48,529 nt of DNA from Thermoplasmata archaeon (GCA_030038605.1 JASHSU010000160.1:1-48529), one strand, 5' to 3'. Counted from the stretch's first letter, positions 18,671 through 28,293 are shown. Numbers and translations: made by a program. Notes: a model not told the origin generated them from the letters alone.

Positions 18671-19212
18671 CAGGGCACCTTCTTCAGGCCGAGCTTGAAG
18701 CCGACCCAGTTAAAGGCGGCGTGCAACACGAGCGTGAAGAACAGGAGCCATAAGACCGCCACTACGCTGCCAAAAACGCCCCAGAACAGGGGACGGTAGA
18801 AGACAAGGCCCAGCCCGATCGGCACGAGGACGAACGGAAGCTGGTCCAGCAGGAACGTCCGGGCTCCGCTCGGGACGTTCAGCCGGCGCTTCACGAACGA
18901 GCCGAGGGCGTCGCCCGTCATCGCCCCGAACGAGAGCATCGCACTGAGCGGCACGGCGGCCCAGAGGTTCGGCGCGAGCTGGGGTACGACCTGCCACACG
19001 GGCGGGGCGACGAGGATGAGCCAGGCCAGGAAGAGCCCGAACGGGATCGTGGCGAAACCGGCGAACAGGAATCCGGACCACGTTTTCGACGAGCCCAGCA
19101 CCCTCCGCCCGTCGCGCGGCCAGGTCCGTCCGAAATCCATCGGCGGACCGCGGCCCTTGGGCAGCGTGGCGAAGGCGTTGGCGATGTAGACGGGGATCAT
19201 CAGCCACAGCAC
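18667..19212 (-). CDS. carS: CDP-archaeol synthase
   Basis: 181 aa; LMIPVYIANAFATLPKGRGPPMDFGRTW..RRVLGSSKTWSGFLFA, SFGAMTGDALGSFVKRRL. The N-terminus may extend upstream (PLNPIFASALAVLW precedes in frame without ATG/GTG). Confidence 0.88.
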   Translation of the reverse strand: MLWLMIPVYIANAFATLPKGRGPPMDFGRTWPRDGRRVLGSSKTWSGFLFAGFATIPFGLFLAWLILVAPPVWQVVPQLAPNLWAAVPLSAMLSFGAMTGDALGSFVKRRLNVPSGARTFLLDQLPFVLVPIGLGLVFYRPLFWGVFGSVVAVLWLLFFTLVLHAAFNWVGFKLGLKKVPW

Positions 19213-19255
19213 GGCGAGCGCGCTCGCGAAGATGGGGTTCAGTGGGGTTCCCCCC

Positions 19256-20875
19256 TCACGGCTCGCGGACGAAACGTTCGATCGCGGTCACGACACCCGC
19301 CAGAAGGCGCGGGTCGACGCTCTCCTCCGCATCGTGGATGTTCGACGCCACGTCCATCGACCCGAAGACCAGCGCGGGAAGGGGACCTCCCGTTCGGGCC
19401 GTGAGGCCTCGAATGGCGCTCGCATCCGTGCCGCCATACTCGCCCCGGATCCCGGGCGAGCCGACCGTGTCCGCGAGGATCCGCTGAAGTCGGACGGCCT
19501 CCGGAGCCCCGGGAGGCAGCGCGTAGCCCGCCCGACATCGAGCCGGCGGGGCGTCGATCCGGCCGTGCGGTGCGCGCGCCGCGGCCCCGGAGCGGACGAA
19601 TTCGAGACCGGACCGCAGGCCGTCCTCGAGCTCCATCTCGGGCGTGAGGCGGAGGTCGACCGCGAACGTCGCGACCTCAGAATCGGCTCCGTTGAGCCAG
19701 CCCCGGTCCACCGCGGCCCGGAGCAGTTGGAGGGCGACCGGGACGGGGTTGTGACCCCGGTGCGGGTAGCCGCCGTGGGCTGCCTCGCCGATGACCTGGA
19801 ACGCCCGGGCGCCGGTGGGAACGTTCAGCGCCGTGGCTCCGCCGGCTTCGAATCGGTAGGGGGCGGGAACGACCGAGCGCGCGCGCTCCGGGAGGGCGTC
19901 CAGCTCCTCCGGCGGACCGCCGAAGACCAACGTGACCGCCCGGGCGATCTGGTTGGCCGCGTCGTTCTCCGAGTGCGCCGCGACGAGACGCACGCCCGCG
20001 GGGAACGGCTCATGGGCCGTCACGTCGAAGCGGGTGACCGTCGCCCGGCCCGTGATCACGGGCTCCGGCGCATGTCGCTCGGGCCAGTCCGGTGAGGGCA
20101 GTTCCGATTTCCAGGTTCGGGCGAGCTCGTGCAGCCCCACCAGAACGTCACCGTACGCGAGCGTCTCCCGCAGCGGGACCGGCTGAGAGAAGGAGGCATC
20201 GAGGAACGCGACGCCGCTCGAGCCCGCGATCGCCTCGGGACCGGCGTCCGGGATGAGTACCACGTCGCCCTCCAGGATCCGATCCCGGCTCCCGGAAGGG
20301 AGGGCCTGGTCGTGGTGCTTGACCGCCTCCACACCTCCCTCCCCGCCGGTTTCCTCATCGCAGCAGGCGACCAGACGGACGTTCCGTGGGGGCCTCGGGC
20401 CGTCGGAGAGCCGACCGAGGGCGAGCAGCGACCCGACCACGCCGCTTCCAAGGTCGTCGTTGGCCCCGCGGGCGTAGAGGCGTCCGTTCGACCGGGCGGT
20501 CAGCGTGTGCGGGGGACTCTTCCAACGGACGAGCTGCTCGGCGGGCACCGGGACGACGTCGTAGTGGGCCAGGATCACGACCGTCTCGGACGCTCCGACG
20601 TCCAGGTCCGCGATGACGTTCGGTCGGGGGATACCGCGCCAGGTGCCCGGCACGTCGCCGACGACGGTCGGGTCGTAGACTCGCGTCGTGAGGCCCCGCT
20701 CCCGGGCGGCCCGCACGATCGCGTCGGCGGTCCGACCGTAGTTCGGCTTCTCCCACCGCCCGTGACCGGGGTCTTCGAGGTTGGTCGGAGCGGTCGCCAC
20801 GAGCTGGGTGAGCAGGCGGAGGCCTTCCTCCCCGAGGTAGGTCCGAGGGTCGACGTCCGGACCGTCGGCCGACAC
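19256..20875 (-). CDS. M20 family metallopeptidase
   Basis: 539 aa; VVILAHYDVVPV, ARGANDDLGSGVVGSLLAL, CCDEETGGEGGVEAV, GEAAHGGYPHRGHNP. Confidence 0.85.
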   Translation of the reverse strand: MSADGPDVDPRTYLGEEGLRLLTQLVATAPTNLEDPGHGRWEKPNYGRTADAIVRAARERGLTTRVYDPTVVGDVPGTWRGIPRPNVIADLDVGASETVVILAHYDVVPVPAEQLVRWKSPPHTLTARSNGRLYARGANDDLGSGVVGSLLALGRLSDGPRPPRNVRLVACCDEETGGEGGVEAVKHHDQALPSGSRDRILEGDVVLIPDAGPEAIAGSSGVAFLDASFSQPVPLRETLAYGDVLVGLHELARTWKSELPSPDWPERHAPEPVITGRATVTRFDVTAHEPFPAGVRLVAAHSENDAANQIARAVTLVFGGPPEELDALPERARSVVPAPYRFEAGGATALNVPTGARAFQVIGEAAHGGYPHRGHNPVPVALQLLRAAVDRGWLNGADSEVATFAVDLRLTPEMELEDGLRSGLEFVRSGAAARAPHGRIDAPPARCRAGYALPPGAPEAVRLQRILADTVGSPGIRGEYGGTDASAIRGLTARTGGPLPALVFGSMDVASNIHDAEESVDPRLLAGVVTAIERFVREP

Positions 20876-20884
20876 AGGGACCCC

Positions 20885-22675
20885 CTAGTGCAGCGCGAAC
20901 ACGACGACGAGCGAGCCCGTGAGCAGCAGGAGGAACGTCGCGACGAACATGTACGTGAACATCGACAGGGTGTCCCCGAGCGAGGTCAAAAGGCGTGCGG
21001 TGAAGCCCGGGCCCAACACCGGCACGTCGGGCACTTCCTTGGAAGCGAACCGCATCTCCGCCGGTCCCAGGTCGGACAGGGCCGTGCGCACGGCGTCCAT
21101 CGCCCCACGGAGGAGCGCGTCGGTCGTCAGCCGCTCGCCGACCGGATTGATCCCTCCGTCGACCTCGTGGACGACATGGTTGTCGGTCGTCAACACCTCG
21201 GCGTGGTCCACGACCTGTTCGAGGGCCGCCACCAGGGGCCCACGCCGACCCACGATCAGGTTGTTCCCGTCGATCAAAACGTAGGCGTTCGTGGTGCCGT
21301 GGACTTTCACCACGAGCGCGCGGATGCCGTGGGGACCGATGCCGTCGCGCCCGATGTCGTAGCCGGAGGTGACGCCGACGCCCACCTCGACGGGTCCGTC
21401 GGCCGCCGCCGAGGTCGCGGTCCGGATCGCCGCGGCGGCGTCCGCCTGCAGTTTCGCCGCGGCGGGGGTACCGTAGGTGACGTCACCCTGGCCCTCCACG
21501 TACGAGTTGTGCGCGTCCACGAGCGCGATCCGGGGGCCGCCCGGTTCGGTGAGCTCCCGTACGAGGCGGTCCGCTACACCGTAGGCAATGTCATCGGTGG
21601 GCTCGGGGGCGCGGCTGACCACGACCAGTGCGACGTCCCCGAGGATCTGGGCCCGCGCGTACGAGCCCGGGCCGGGGGCGACGAGCGGACTGCCGCGCGA
21701 CGGGAGCGCGGGCCCCAGGTGACCCAGGAGCTCGCGGCCCGCTGCTCCGACGCGGTCCAGCTCGGCTTGCGACGGGAGGTCCAAGTCGTGGTCCGACGGG
21801 GTGTGAGGAACCAGGACGGTGCCTGCCGCCGGGCCCAGCTGTTCGGCCAGCTTGCGGGGCAGGTCGCTCGCTCCCAGGGCCGCGAACGGACCGGGATGGA
21901 CGGTCGGGAGGGCGACGGTCACAGGCGGCTTGCCCGCCCGAGCGAATTGGAGGAGGCTGACCCTCAGGTCCGCCGGCTGGGCGAATTTGAGGAAGAACGC
22001 CTCCAGCGCCCGGGTCGCGGCCGTGTCCCGCTGACCGACGTGGTCCAGGAGCGGCCGGATCAGGCTCACGCCCGAGCTCTGGAATTCCCGCCGAAGCGGT
22101 CGGTCCGCGGCCCGCAGGAGGGCGGCAGCACAGCCCACGGCGATGAGGGCGATGACGACCATCGCGGCCCCCTCGGCGACGGAGGAGGGGAGGAGCAGCA
22201 GGACGAACAGGGCGTACAGCACGGGCTGCACCAGGGCGACCGGCAGCACGCGGGCGTGGCTCGGACGCGCGATACCGAAGAGAGAGATCTCGCGGAACCA
22301 GAGCAACGGCCCGACCAAGAACGCGGCGAGAAACTCGACCCCGGGCGTGGCGGAGGGGGCGAGGACGAGCGCGAGCCGCCAGAGCGCGGCCAAGGGCAGT
22401 TGGAAGACCAGGCCGGACAGGGCGAGGAACCACGACCGGTGGAACTCGAAACGACCTCCGAGGGCGGCGACCAACGGCGTCGTGAGCGCCCCCGCGACGA
22501 GGGCCGGGAGAAGGAAGACCAGCCACCACCCTTCGAGGAACGGGACGGTCGAGTCGCCGAAGACCAGGGCACTCAGGGGGGCCGCGGCCACCACGGCCAG
22601 GGCGATGGTGACCGCGGGCGACGGTGCCCGGAACAGCAGATGACCCCGCTGTACCCCGGCCTGCGGAGAGGCCAT
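20885..22675 (-). CDS. DUF2070 family archaeal membrane protein
   Basis: 596 aa from MASPQAG; N-terminal TM block then soluble domain (TVHPGPFAALGASDLP, LVDAHNSYVEGQGDVTYG, LIDGNNLIVGRRGPLVAALEQVVDHAEVLTTDNHVVHEVDGGINPVGE) and C-terminal TM pair. The ORF track start at 23080 is antisense to GGGPS and is not accepted. Confidence 0.85.
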   Translation of the reverse strand: MASPQAGVQRGHLLFRAPSPAVTIALAVVAAAPLSALVFGDSTVPFLEGWWLVFLLPALVAGALTTPLVAALGGRFEFHRSWFLALSGLVFQLPLAALWRLALVLAPSATPGVEFLAAFLVGPLLWFREISLFGIARPSHARVLPVALVQPVLYALFVLLLLPSSVAEGAAMVVIALIAVGCAAALLRAADRPLRREFQSSGVSLIRPLLDHVGQRDTAATRALEAFFLKFAQPADLRVSLLQFARAGKPPVTVALPTVHPGPFAALGASDLPRKLAEQLGPAAGTVLVPHTPSDHDLDLPSQAELDRVGAAGRELLGHLGPALPSRGSPLVAPGPGSYARAQILGDVALVVVSRAPEPTDDIAYGVADRLVRELTEPGGPRIALVDAHNSYVEGQGDVTYGTPAAAKLQADAAAAIRTATSAAADGPVEVGVGVTSGYDIGRDGIGPHGIRALVVKVHGTTNAYVLIDGNNLIVGRRGPLVAALEQVVDHAEVLTTDNHVVHEVDGGINPVGERLTTDALLRGAMDAVRTALSDLGPAEMRFASKEVPDVPVLGPGFTARLLTSLGDTLSMFTYMFVATFLLLLTGSLVVVFALH

Positions 22676-22679
22676 GGGC

Positions 22680-23450
22680 TCAGTCGCCGCCACGAGCCCT
22701 CCGCACTTCGTCCAGGATGCCGCGGAACGCCGGTCCGACGCCTTCCTCTTCGGTGATCGTTCCGGTAACGAGAGCGTTCGCGCCGGCCTCGAGCAACTGC
22801 CGGGCCTCGTCGGCCGAGCGGATGCCGCCCCCGACGAGGATCGGGATCGACAGCGCCTCCCGGACCGCGCGGACGATGGGGACCGGCACGGGCGCCGGTG
22901 CGCCGGAACCCGCCTCGAGGTAAACAAACCGCATCCCCAGGTATTGGGCCGCCAGCGCGTAGCCGACCGCCACGTCCGGGGCGTCGCGCGGCACCGCGTC
23001 GACCTCGCCCACCTCGCCCACCCGCATTCCGGGCTCGATGACCAGGTAGCCCAGCGGTATCGGCTCGAGTCCCAGCGCACGGACGGCGGGGGCCGCCTTG
23101 GCGTGGGCTCGTACCACGAGGTCGAGCCGGCGCGAGTTGAGCAGGCTCATGAAGAGGACCGCGTCGGCCTCCGGACTGAGCGAGCCCGGGCCCTCCGGGA
23201 AGATGATGGCGGGCACGGGGACCGCCGTCTTCACGGCCTGAGCGGTGGCGCCCATCTTGGACGGGGTCATCCCGGTCGAGCCACCCAGGAGGATGGCGTG
23301 GCTCCCATGAGCCACCGCCCCGGCCGCGACGCGGCCCGCGACCTCGCTCGGAGATTTGTCGGGGTCGATCAGGGTGAAGTGGATGGGTCCCTCCGCCATC
23401 CGCGCAAGCAGGTAGCGCTCGACCTTCCCCCGATGAGGAGCGCCGGTCAC
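22680..23450 (-). CDS. Geranylgeranylglyceryl phosphate synthase
   Basis: 256 aa; HFTLIDPDKSPSE, ILLGGSTGMTPSKM, YLEAGSGAPAPVP, ILVGGGIRSADEARQLLEAGANALVTGTITE. Confidence 0.93.
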   Translation of the reverse strand: MTGAPHRGKVERYLLARMAEGPIHFTLIDPDKSPSEVAGRVAAGAVAHGSHAILLGGSTGMTPSKMGATAQAVKTAVPVPAIIFPEGPGSLSPEADAVLFMSLLNSRRLDLVVRAHAKAAPAVRALGLEPIPLGYLVIEPGMRVGEVGEVDAVPRDAPDVAVGYALAAQYLGMRFVYLEAGSGAPAPVPVPIVRAVREALSIPILVGGGIRSADEARQLLEAGANALVTGTITEEEGVGPAFRGILDEVRRARGGD

Positions 23451-24295
23451 CGGAACGCCACCGCCAGGAACGCCAGCAATGCGACCGACATCCCGACCTT
23501 GCTCATCGTCTGTTCCCAGTGGAGTCGCCCGGGGAGGTACGCGACCGACAGGACGAAGACCGCGTCCGCCGCGAGGACCAAGACGAGGTAGATAATCCCG
23601 ACGAGGCTCTCCAGGACCAGGATCCCGAGGAACGGCGCCAGACTGAGTACAATGGCGGCGACGACCGCAGCACGGGCCACGCGGCCCGACGTTCGGAGTC
23701 CATACGACTTCGGCAGGGTCGACCGACCGACGTCGCCGGCTACGTCCTCCATGTCCTTGATGACCTCCCGGCTCAGCGTGGCCAGGAACGCCATCCCGGC
23801 GAAGATGACCATCGGTGGTGCGGCGCCGACCGCCGCCCCTCCGTACAGGAACACGAGTCCGGTCAGCAGGCCGACCACGAGGTTGCCGACGAAGCCTCGC
23901 TGCTTGAGGAGGAATTCGTACCCGAGCAGGGCGACGACCGCGACCGCCAGCAGCAGCCCGAGGAGCGGCTCGTGGATCATCACGGGCAGGACCACCAGAA
24001 TCCCGCCGACGAACAACGCCACCACCAGGGCCCGGGCGGTCCGAACCGAGATCGCACCGGTGACGAGGGGTCGGTCCGGATGATTGGTTCGGTCCCCCTC
24101 GCGGTCGAGCAGGTCGTTGAGGACGTTCCCGCCCCCGGTGATCAGCGACGTGGAGACGGCGGCCAGGAGGACCGCCCCCCAGAACGCCCCGTCGAACGGG
24201 AGGCCGGCCCCTCGCCCGGCCAATCCCCCGACGATCGTCCCGGCGAAGGAGACCACGAGGTTGCCCACCCGGACGAGCTTCAGTCCCGGATGCAC
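23447..24295 (-). CDS. Digeranylgeranylglyceryl phosphate synthase-like UbiA prenyltransferase
   Basis: GTG at 24295 preferred over 24382 (MHPGLKLVRVGNLVVSFAG; TATA-like GGTTAATG ~27 nt upstream). GGGNVLNDLLDREGDRTNHPDRPLVTGAIS is the UbiA NDxxDxxxD motif; a second Asp-rich region is present (SREVIKDMEDVAGD). Confidence 0.88.
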   Translation of the reverse strand: MHPGLKLVRVGNLVVSFAGTIVGGLAGRGAGLPFDGAFWGAVLLAAVSTSLITGGGNVLNDLLDREGDRTNHPDRPLVTGAISVRTARALVVALFVGGILVVLPVMIHEPLLGLLLAVAVVALLGYEFLLKQRGFVGNLVVGLLTGLVFLYGGAAVGAAPPMVIFAGMAFLATLSREVIKDMEDVAGDVGRSTLPKSYGLRTSGRVARAAVVAAIVLSLAPFLGILVLESLVGIIYLVLVLAADAVFVLSVAYLPGRLHWEQTMSKVGMSVALLAFLAVAFR

Positions 24296-24318
24296 GCCGC
24301 CCGATGACGGGGCCGCTC

Positions 24319-24326
24319 CATTAACC
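24319..24326 (-). promoter_or_regulatory. Candidate TATA element for the DGGGPS/GGGPS minus-strand operon
   Basis: GGTTAATG on the minus strand, ~27 nt upstream of GTG 24295. Confidence 0.45.
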
Positions 24327-24394
24327 GTTTGGTTGAAGCCGCCGTTCGGCGGGAGGAGGCCGGTCGGTAACGTCCGGACCACCTACGAGCGGCC

Positions 24395-24402
24395 CGTTAT
24401 AT
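24395..24402 (+). promoter_or_regulatory. Candidate TATA element for the M16 peptidase operon
   Basis: GTTATATG centred ~29 nt upstream of ATG 24427. Confidence 0.5.
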
Positions 24403-24426
24403 GGGCGGCCGCACCGCACGGCCCGC

Positions 24427-25746
24427 ATGGCACGGCCGGTCGGCGCCCGCCCTCGCCTGACATCGTTTCGGTTGCCGAACGGGCTGCGGGTTCTGCTCGC
24501 TCCGGTCGCCGGCAGTCCGACGACCAGCGTCTGGGTCTGGTATCGCGTCGGGTCCAAGAACGAACACCCGGGCATCACCGGCGCCTCCCACTGGGTCGAG
24601 CACATGCTGTTCGAGGGGTCGCCTCGGTACGGGAAGGGCGCGATCGACCGCGCGATCGTCCGGGTCGGCGGGGAACTGAACGCGTTCACCGACACGGACT
24701 TTACGGCGTACTTCTCGACCGTGCCCCGGGATCACCTCTCGGTACCTCTGGACATCGAATCCGACCGGATGACCCGGGCCCTTCTGACCGACCGGGAAGT
24801 GGAACGAGAACGGACGGTAATTCACTCCGAGCGCGAGGGGAACGAGAACTACCCCGAGTTCCGGGTCGAGGAAGAGACGTACCAGCTTGCCTTCCGCCAC
24901 CACCCGTACCGGTGGGATGCCCTCGGGCGGCGCGAGGACATCGAGCGCCTGACGCCCGAGGAGCTCCGCGCGTATTATCAGAAATTCTACGGGACCCGCA
25001 ACGCGCTCCTGATCGTTGCCGGCGGGTTCGAGACGCAACCCACGGCGGCGGAGATCCGCCGTCGCTTCCAGGAACTCCCGGCGTCGGGGGCGACGGTGGA
25101 CGTCGCGGCCCGGGAGCCCGAGCAACGCGGCGAACGCCGCAGCGAGCTGACGGGACCGGGGACGACACCGTACCTGCAGGTGGCCTGGCGAGCGCCGGCC
25201 CTGGACGACGCGGCGACGCCGGCCACGATGCTCCTCGACGCCATCCTCGGCGGCGAGTGCCGGCTGTTCTCGGCGGGACCGGGATGGGGCCGCGCCGGGG
25301 AGCACCCCAGCGCCCGGCTGTCCCGGGCCCTGGTCGAGCCCGGCCTGGCGGTGCGCGCCACGAGTGAGTGGCGGCCTCGCGTCTATCCGGGATTGTTCAC
25401 TTTACAGGCCCTCGCCGCCCCTCGGGTGACCCTCGACCGCCTCGAAGCAGCGGTCGACGCGGTCATCGACCGCCTGGCCCTCCACGGTCCTACCGCCCCC
25501 GAGATGGAGGATGCCCGGACCCGCATCCGCCGGGGCGCCGGACTGGCCTACGAGGGTGCGTCGCGCATCGGATTCCGGTTGGGGTACTTCGGGACGCTGC
25601 ACTCCCCGGCATTCGAGGACCGGCTCTATCGTCAGCTCCTCTCCGTCCGCGCGGATGCGGTTCGCGCGCAGGCCCGCGCACTCTTCCGACACGACACGCG
25701 CACCGTGGTCCGGTTCACTCCGACCCAGGGAGGCAGAGATGACTGA
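24427..25746 (+). CDS. M16 family zinc peptidase, catalytic subunit
   Basis: 439 aa; SHWVEHMLFEGSPRYGKG carries HxxEH; downstream ERERTVIHSEREGNENYPE. Confidence 0.9.
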   Translation: MARPVGARPRLTSFRLPNGLRVLLAPVAGSPTTSVWVWYRVGSKNEHPGITGASHWVEHMLFEGSPRYGKGAIDRAIVRVGGELNAFTDTDFTAYFSTVPRDHLSVPLDIESDRMTRALLTDREVERERTVIHSEREGNENYPEFRVEEETYQLAFRHHPYRWDALGRREDIERLTPEELRAYYQKFYGTRNALLIVAGGFETQPTAAEIRRRFQELPASGATVDVAAREPEQRGERRSELTGPGTTPYLQVAWRAPALDDAATPATMLLDAILGGECRLFSAGPGWGRAGEHPSARLSRALVEPGLAVRATSEWRPRVYPGLFTLQALAAPRVTLDRLEAAVDAVIDRLALHGPTAPEMEDARTRIRRGAGLAYEGASRIGFRLGYFGTLHSPAFEDRLYRQLLSVRADAVRAQARALFRHDTRTVVRFTPTQGGRDD

Positions 25747-27010
25747 GGCCCACGACCCGCTCCGGCTCGAGTACGCACGGGGCCCGCACGAACTCCGGAT
25801 CGTTCGTCAACCCCCCGCCGCGGGATCCGTCAGCTTCTCCGCGACGTTCCTGGCCAACGCCGGCTGGGGTTACGACCCCGACGGGCGGGAGAGCGTGGCT
25901 CGCATCACGACCCAGCTCCTCACCAGCGGCGCCGGTACCCGGAACCGACTCCAGCTGGCCCGGTTCCTCGACCGGGCGGGCGGGACCCTGAGCGCCCATT
26001 GCGACCCGGAATCCGCGGAATTGACGGTCTGGGGTCCGATCGGGTCGACCGATGCCCTGCTGCGGGTCCTCGCGGATGCGGTCCAGCGCCCCCGGTTCGA
26101 GACGACCGACCTGGAGCGGGTCCGTCGGCAGGTTCACGAACGTCAGTTGCGGGAACTAGCGCAGCCGTCGCCCCGGGCGGACCGGGAACTTCACCGGGCC
26201 GTCTTCCCGGACGGTCATCCATACCGGACGCAGGGACTCGGCGACCGGCGATCGGTCGACCGCCTCACTCGGGAGGATCTGCGACGATTCCATCGGCAAC
26301 ACTTCCTGTCGGACGGGGGGCTCTTGGTGGTGACCTCCCCCCTGTCCACCTCGGCCGTGACCCTCCGCGCCCATCGGTTGTTCGAGGGCCTCGGCGGACC
26401 GCCGCCGGCTCCGCTCTCCGTCCCGGCGCCCTCCCGCCGGGGGCCTCGAGAGATCGAAGTGGACCTGCCCGGTCTCCGTCAGGTCGAGGTCCGGCTCGGA
26501 GGCGCGTCGATCGCTCGGTCCGACCCGTCCTTCCCCGCCGCGTACCTGGCGGACGAGATCCTCGGCGGGGCCACCCTGCTGAGCCGATTGTTCTCCCGGG
26601 TCCGCTCGAAAGGAGGACTCGCCTACCACGCCTCGAGCCACCTCGAGGCGATGCGGCACGGCGGCTACTGGGTCGCCGAGGCGGGGACCGGTGGCGAGCG
26701 GTGGCGCAAGGTCCTCCCGATGCTGCGCGACGAAGTGGCGCGGATCGCGGAGGAGCCGATCCCCCGATCCGAGTTGGACCTGGTCCGCGAAAGCCGACTG
26801 GGAGAAGTGGCCCTGGCGCTCGAGTCGACGGCGGATGCCCACGAGCTCGCCCTGGACGTGGCGTACCACCACTTGCCCGAGGACCACTGGGTCCAGTGGC
26901 CCTCGATCCTGCGGGCGGTCACGCCGGCGGAAGTGAACCGTGCGGCGGGCGAGGCGCTGAACCGGCACCGGGCCGCGACTGTCGTTGTCGGCCCCATCCG
27001 CGCGAAGTGA
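25739..27010 (+). CDS. M16 family peptidase-like, non-catalytic partner
   Basis: 423 aa; no HxxEH (ESVARITTQLL at the equivalent site); retains RVRSKGGLAYHASSHLEAMRHGGYW. Overlaps the first M16 gene. Confidence 0.85.
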   Translation: MTEAHDPLRLEYARGPHELRIVRQPPAAGSVSFSATFLANAGWGYDPDGRESVARITTQLLTSGAGTRNRLQLARFLDRAGGTLSAHCDPESAELTVWGPIGSTDALLRVLADAVQRPRFETTDLERVRRQVHERQLRELAQPSPRADRELHRAVFPDGHPYRTQGLGDRRSVDRLTREDLRRFHRQHFLSDGGLLVVTSPLSTSAVTLRAHRLFEGLGGPPPAPLSVPAPSRRGPREIEVDLPGLRQVEVRLGGASIARSDPSFPAAYLADEILGGATLLSRLFSRVRSKGGLAYHASSHLEAMRHGGYWVAEAGTGGERWRKVLPMLRDEVARIAEEPIPRSELDLVRESRLGEVALALESTADAHELALDVAYHHLPEDHWVQWPSILRAVTPAEVNRAAGEALNRHRAATVVVGPIRAK

Positions 27011-27071
27011 GACCGAACTTCCTGCTCACGCACCCATACGCACTTATACGCCGCAGGAGGTGCGGAGCCCC

Positions 27072-27317
27072 ATGCCACCGCGCGGGAAACCCGAGATGAT
27101 CCCCCACGGGATGCTCCGCAAGAACATCACCATCACGCCCGAGGAGAACGAGTTCCTCGAGCGGCATCCGGAGATCAATCAGAGCGCGCTGTTCCGACAG
27201 GTCGTGGAGAGCCTCATGCTCGCCGAGCGCAGCCCGGGGGCGGTGGGCACGCAGCCCGTTCGGCTCGGTCGGGCCGTCTATCGCTCCGGCGCGATCATGT
27301 ACCAGAAGCGCCCGTAG
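27072..27317 (+). CDS. Small putative ribbon-helix-helix-like protein
   Basis: 81 aa; KNITITPEENEFLERHPEINQSALFRQVVESLM resembles an RHH beta-strand plus two helices. CTTATACG ~26 nt upstream; GGAGGTG ~8 nt upstream of ATG. Confidence 0.55.
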   Translation: MPPRGKPEMIPHGMLRKNITITPEENEFLERHPEINQSALFRQVVESLMLAERSPGAVGTQPVRLGRAVYRSGAIMYQKRP

Positions 27318-28170
27318 TCGGGGCCGACTCGCCCCGGCGAGAGGCCTCGTTGTCTCGGAGTCGCATTCCGACGCCGCGAAGCGCGACATGGCCGGCGTCC
27401 TCGGCGCGGGCGGAGACCCAACCCTCGGCACCGGGGGTCTGCTCGAACGCGGAACGGGCCGTCTCGGCGTCCAGTTCGCTCAGCGCGTGCCGGGACAGGA
27501 GGTGACCGAAGGCCCATCGCCGCTTCACGGCCAGGTCGGTGAAATGCGGGGCGTAATGTCCGCCGCCGATGGCGAGAGCGACCCGGTCCTTCGGGTCGGA
27601 GGAGAGCTCGGGAATGACCTGAGCGAGGCTCCGGACCGCCTCGGACGGCGGTTCGGCCAGCTCTCCAAACCCGATCTCGACGAACATCGCCGGGACTCCG
27701 AGGGCCGGCCCATGGTGGGTCGCCTCGTAGGTCGCGGACCAGCCGATCCGGACCCCGGACTCCCCCAGTCGTCGCAGCGCGTCGGCCATCCGTAGTGGGT
27801 CGGTGGGGGCGAGGGTCCGGGGCCGGCCCCCGATCTCCGCCTCCGGGCCGACGTTCCCCAGCGGGTGCACGGTCAGACACGGGACGCTCCGCTCGCTGCG
27901 GTGAATGGACGGGAACACCAGCGTCGGGTGCCGGACCGTCAGTCCGGAGGGCAGCCGCCGGTCGAGCTCTTCGTCGTGGATGTGCAGGCCGGGGCGGCGG
28001 AGTACGAGGACGTCCGGCCGGAGCGCGCGGATCGGCACCCCGTCCACGTGATCCCCGGTCGACTCGGGTGTGCCCCAGTGCGCGGAGACTGCGCGCGCCA
28101 CCGGGTCGAGTTCGGACACGACGATCAGGAGCGGTGAAGATCCTGCCGTCCCGTCGCTGGCCGGCTCCAT
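27295..28170 (-). CDS. dtdA: D-aminoacyl-tRNA deacylase (archaeal DtdA type)
   Basis: 291 aa; HRSERSVPCLTVHPLGN, YEATHHGPALGVPAMFVEIG, ALAIGGGHYAPHFTDLA. Confidence 0.88.
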   Translation of the reverse strand: MEPASDGTAGSSPLLIVVSELDPVARAVSAHWGTPESTGDHVDGVPIRALRPDVLVLRRPGLHIHDEELDRRLPSGLTVRHPTLVFPSIHRSERSVPCLTVHPLGNVGPEAEIGGRPRTLAPTDPLRMADALRRLGESGVRIGWSATYEATHHGPALGVPAMFVEIGFGELAEPPSEAVRSLAQVIPELSSDPKDRVALAIGGGHYAPHFTDLAVKRRWAFGHLLSRHALSELDAETARSAFEQTPGAEGWVSARAEDAGHVALRGVGMRLRDNEASRRGESAPTTGASGT

Positions 28171-28293
28171 CGCAGGTCCACTCTATCCCTCCCGGTTCAT
28201 GAGGCCGGCGCGCTCGGCCGGCGTCCGGGCGCCCTTTTCTATGGGACACGGGTGGGTCGACCTGGCCTCGGCCGCCGGGGATTTACCTCGACC

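Noticed and set aside
20129-22756. 875-aa plus-strand ORF
   Set aside because: Antisense to M20 and DUF2070 genes; biased charged composition, no recognisable domain.
22676-23080. N-terminal extension of the DUF2070 ORF (731 aa in the track)
   Set aside because: The extension overlaps the well-supported GGGPS gene in another frame; the ATG at 22675 gives a normal DUF2070 start 4 nt after GGGPS.
24295-24382. Upstream ATG (24382) as the start of the UbiA/DGGGPS gene
   Set aside because: It would add MVRTLPTGLLPPNGGFNQTVNGAAPSSGG, which is not protein-family-like and spans the TATA-like element; GTG 24295 fits better.
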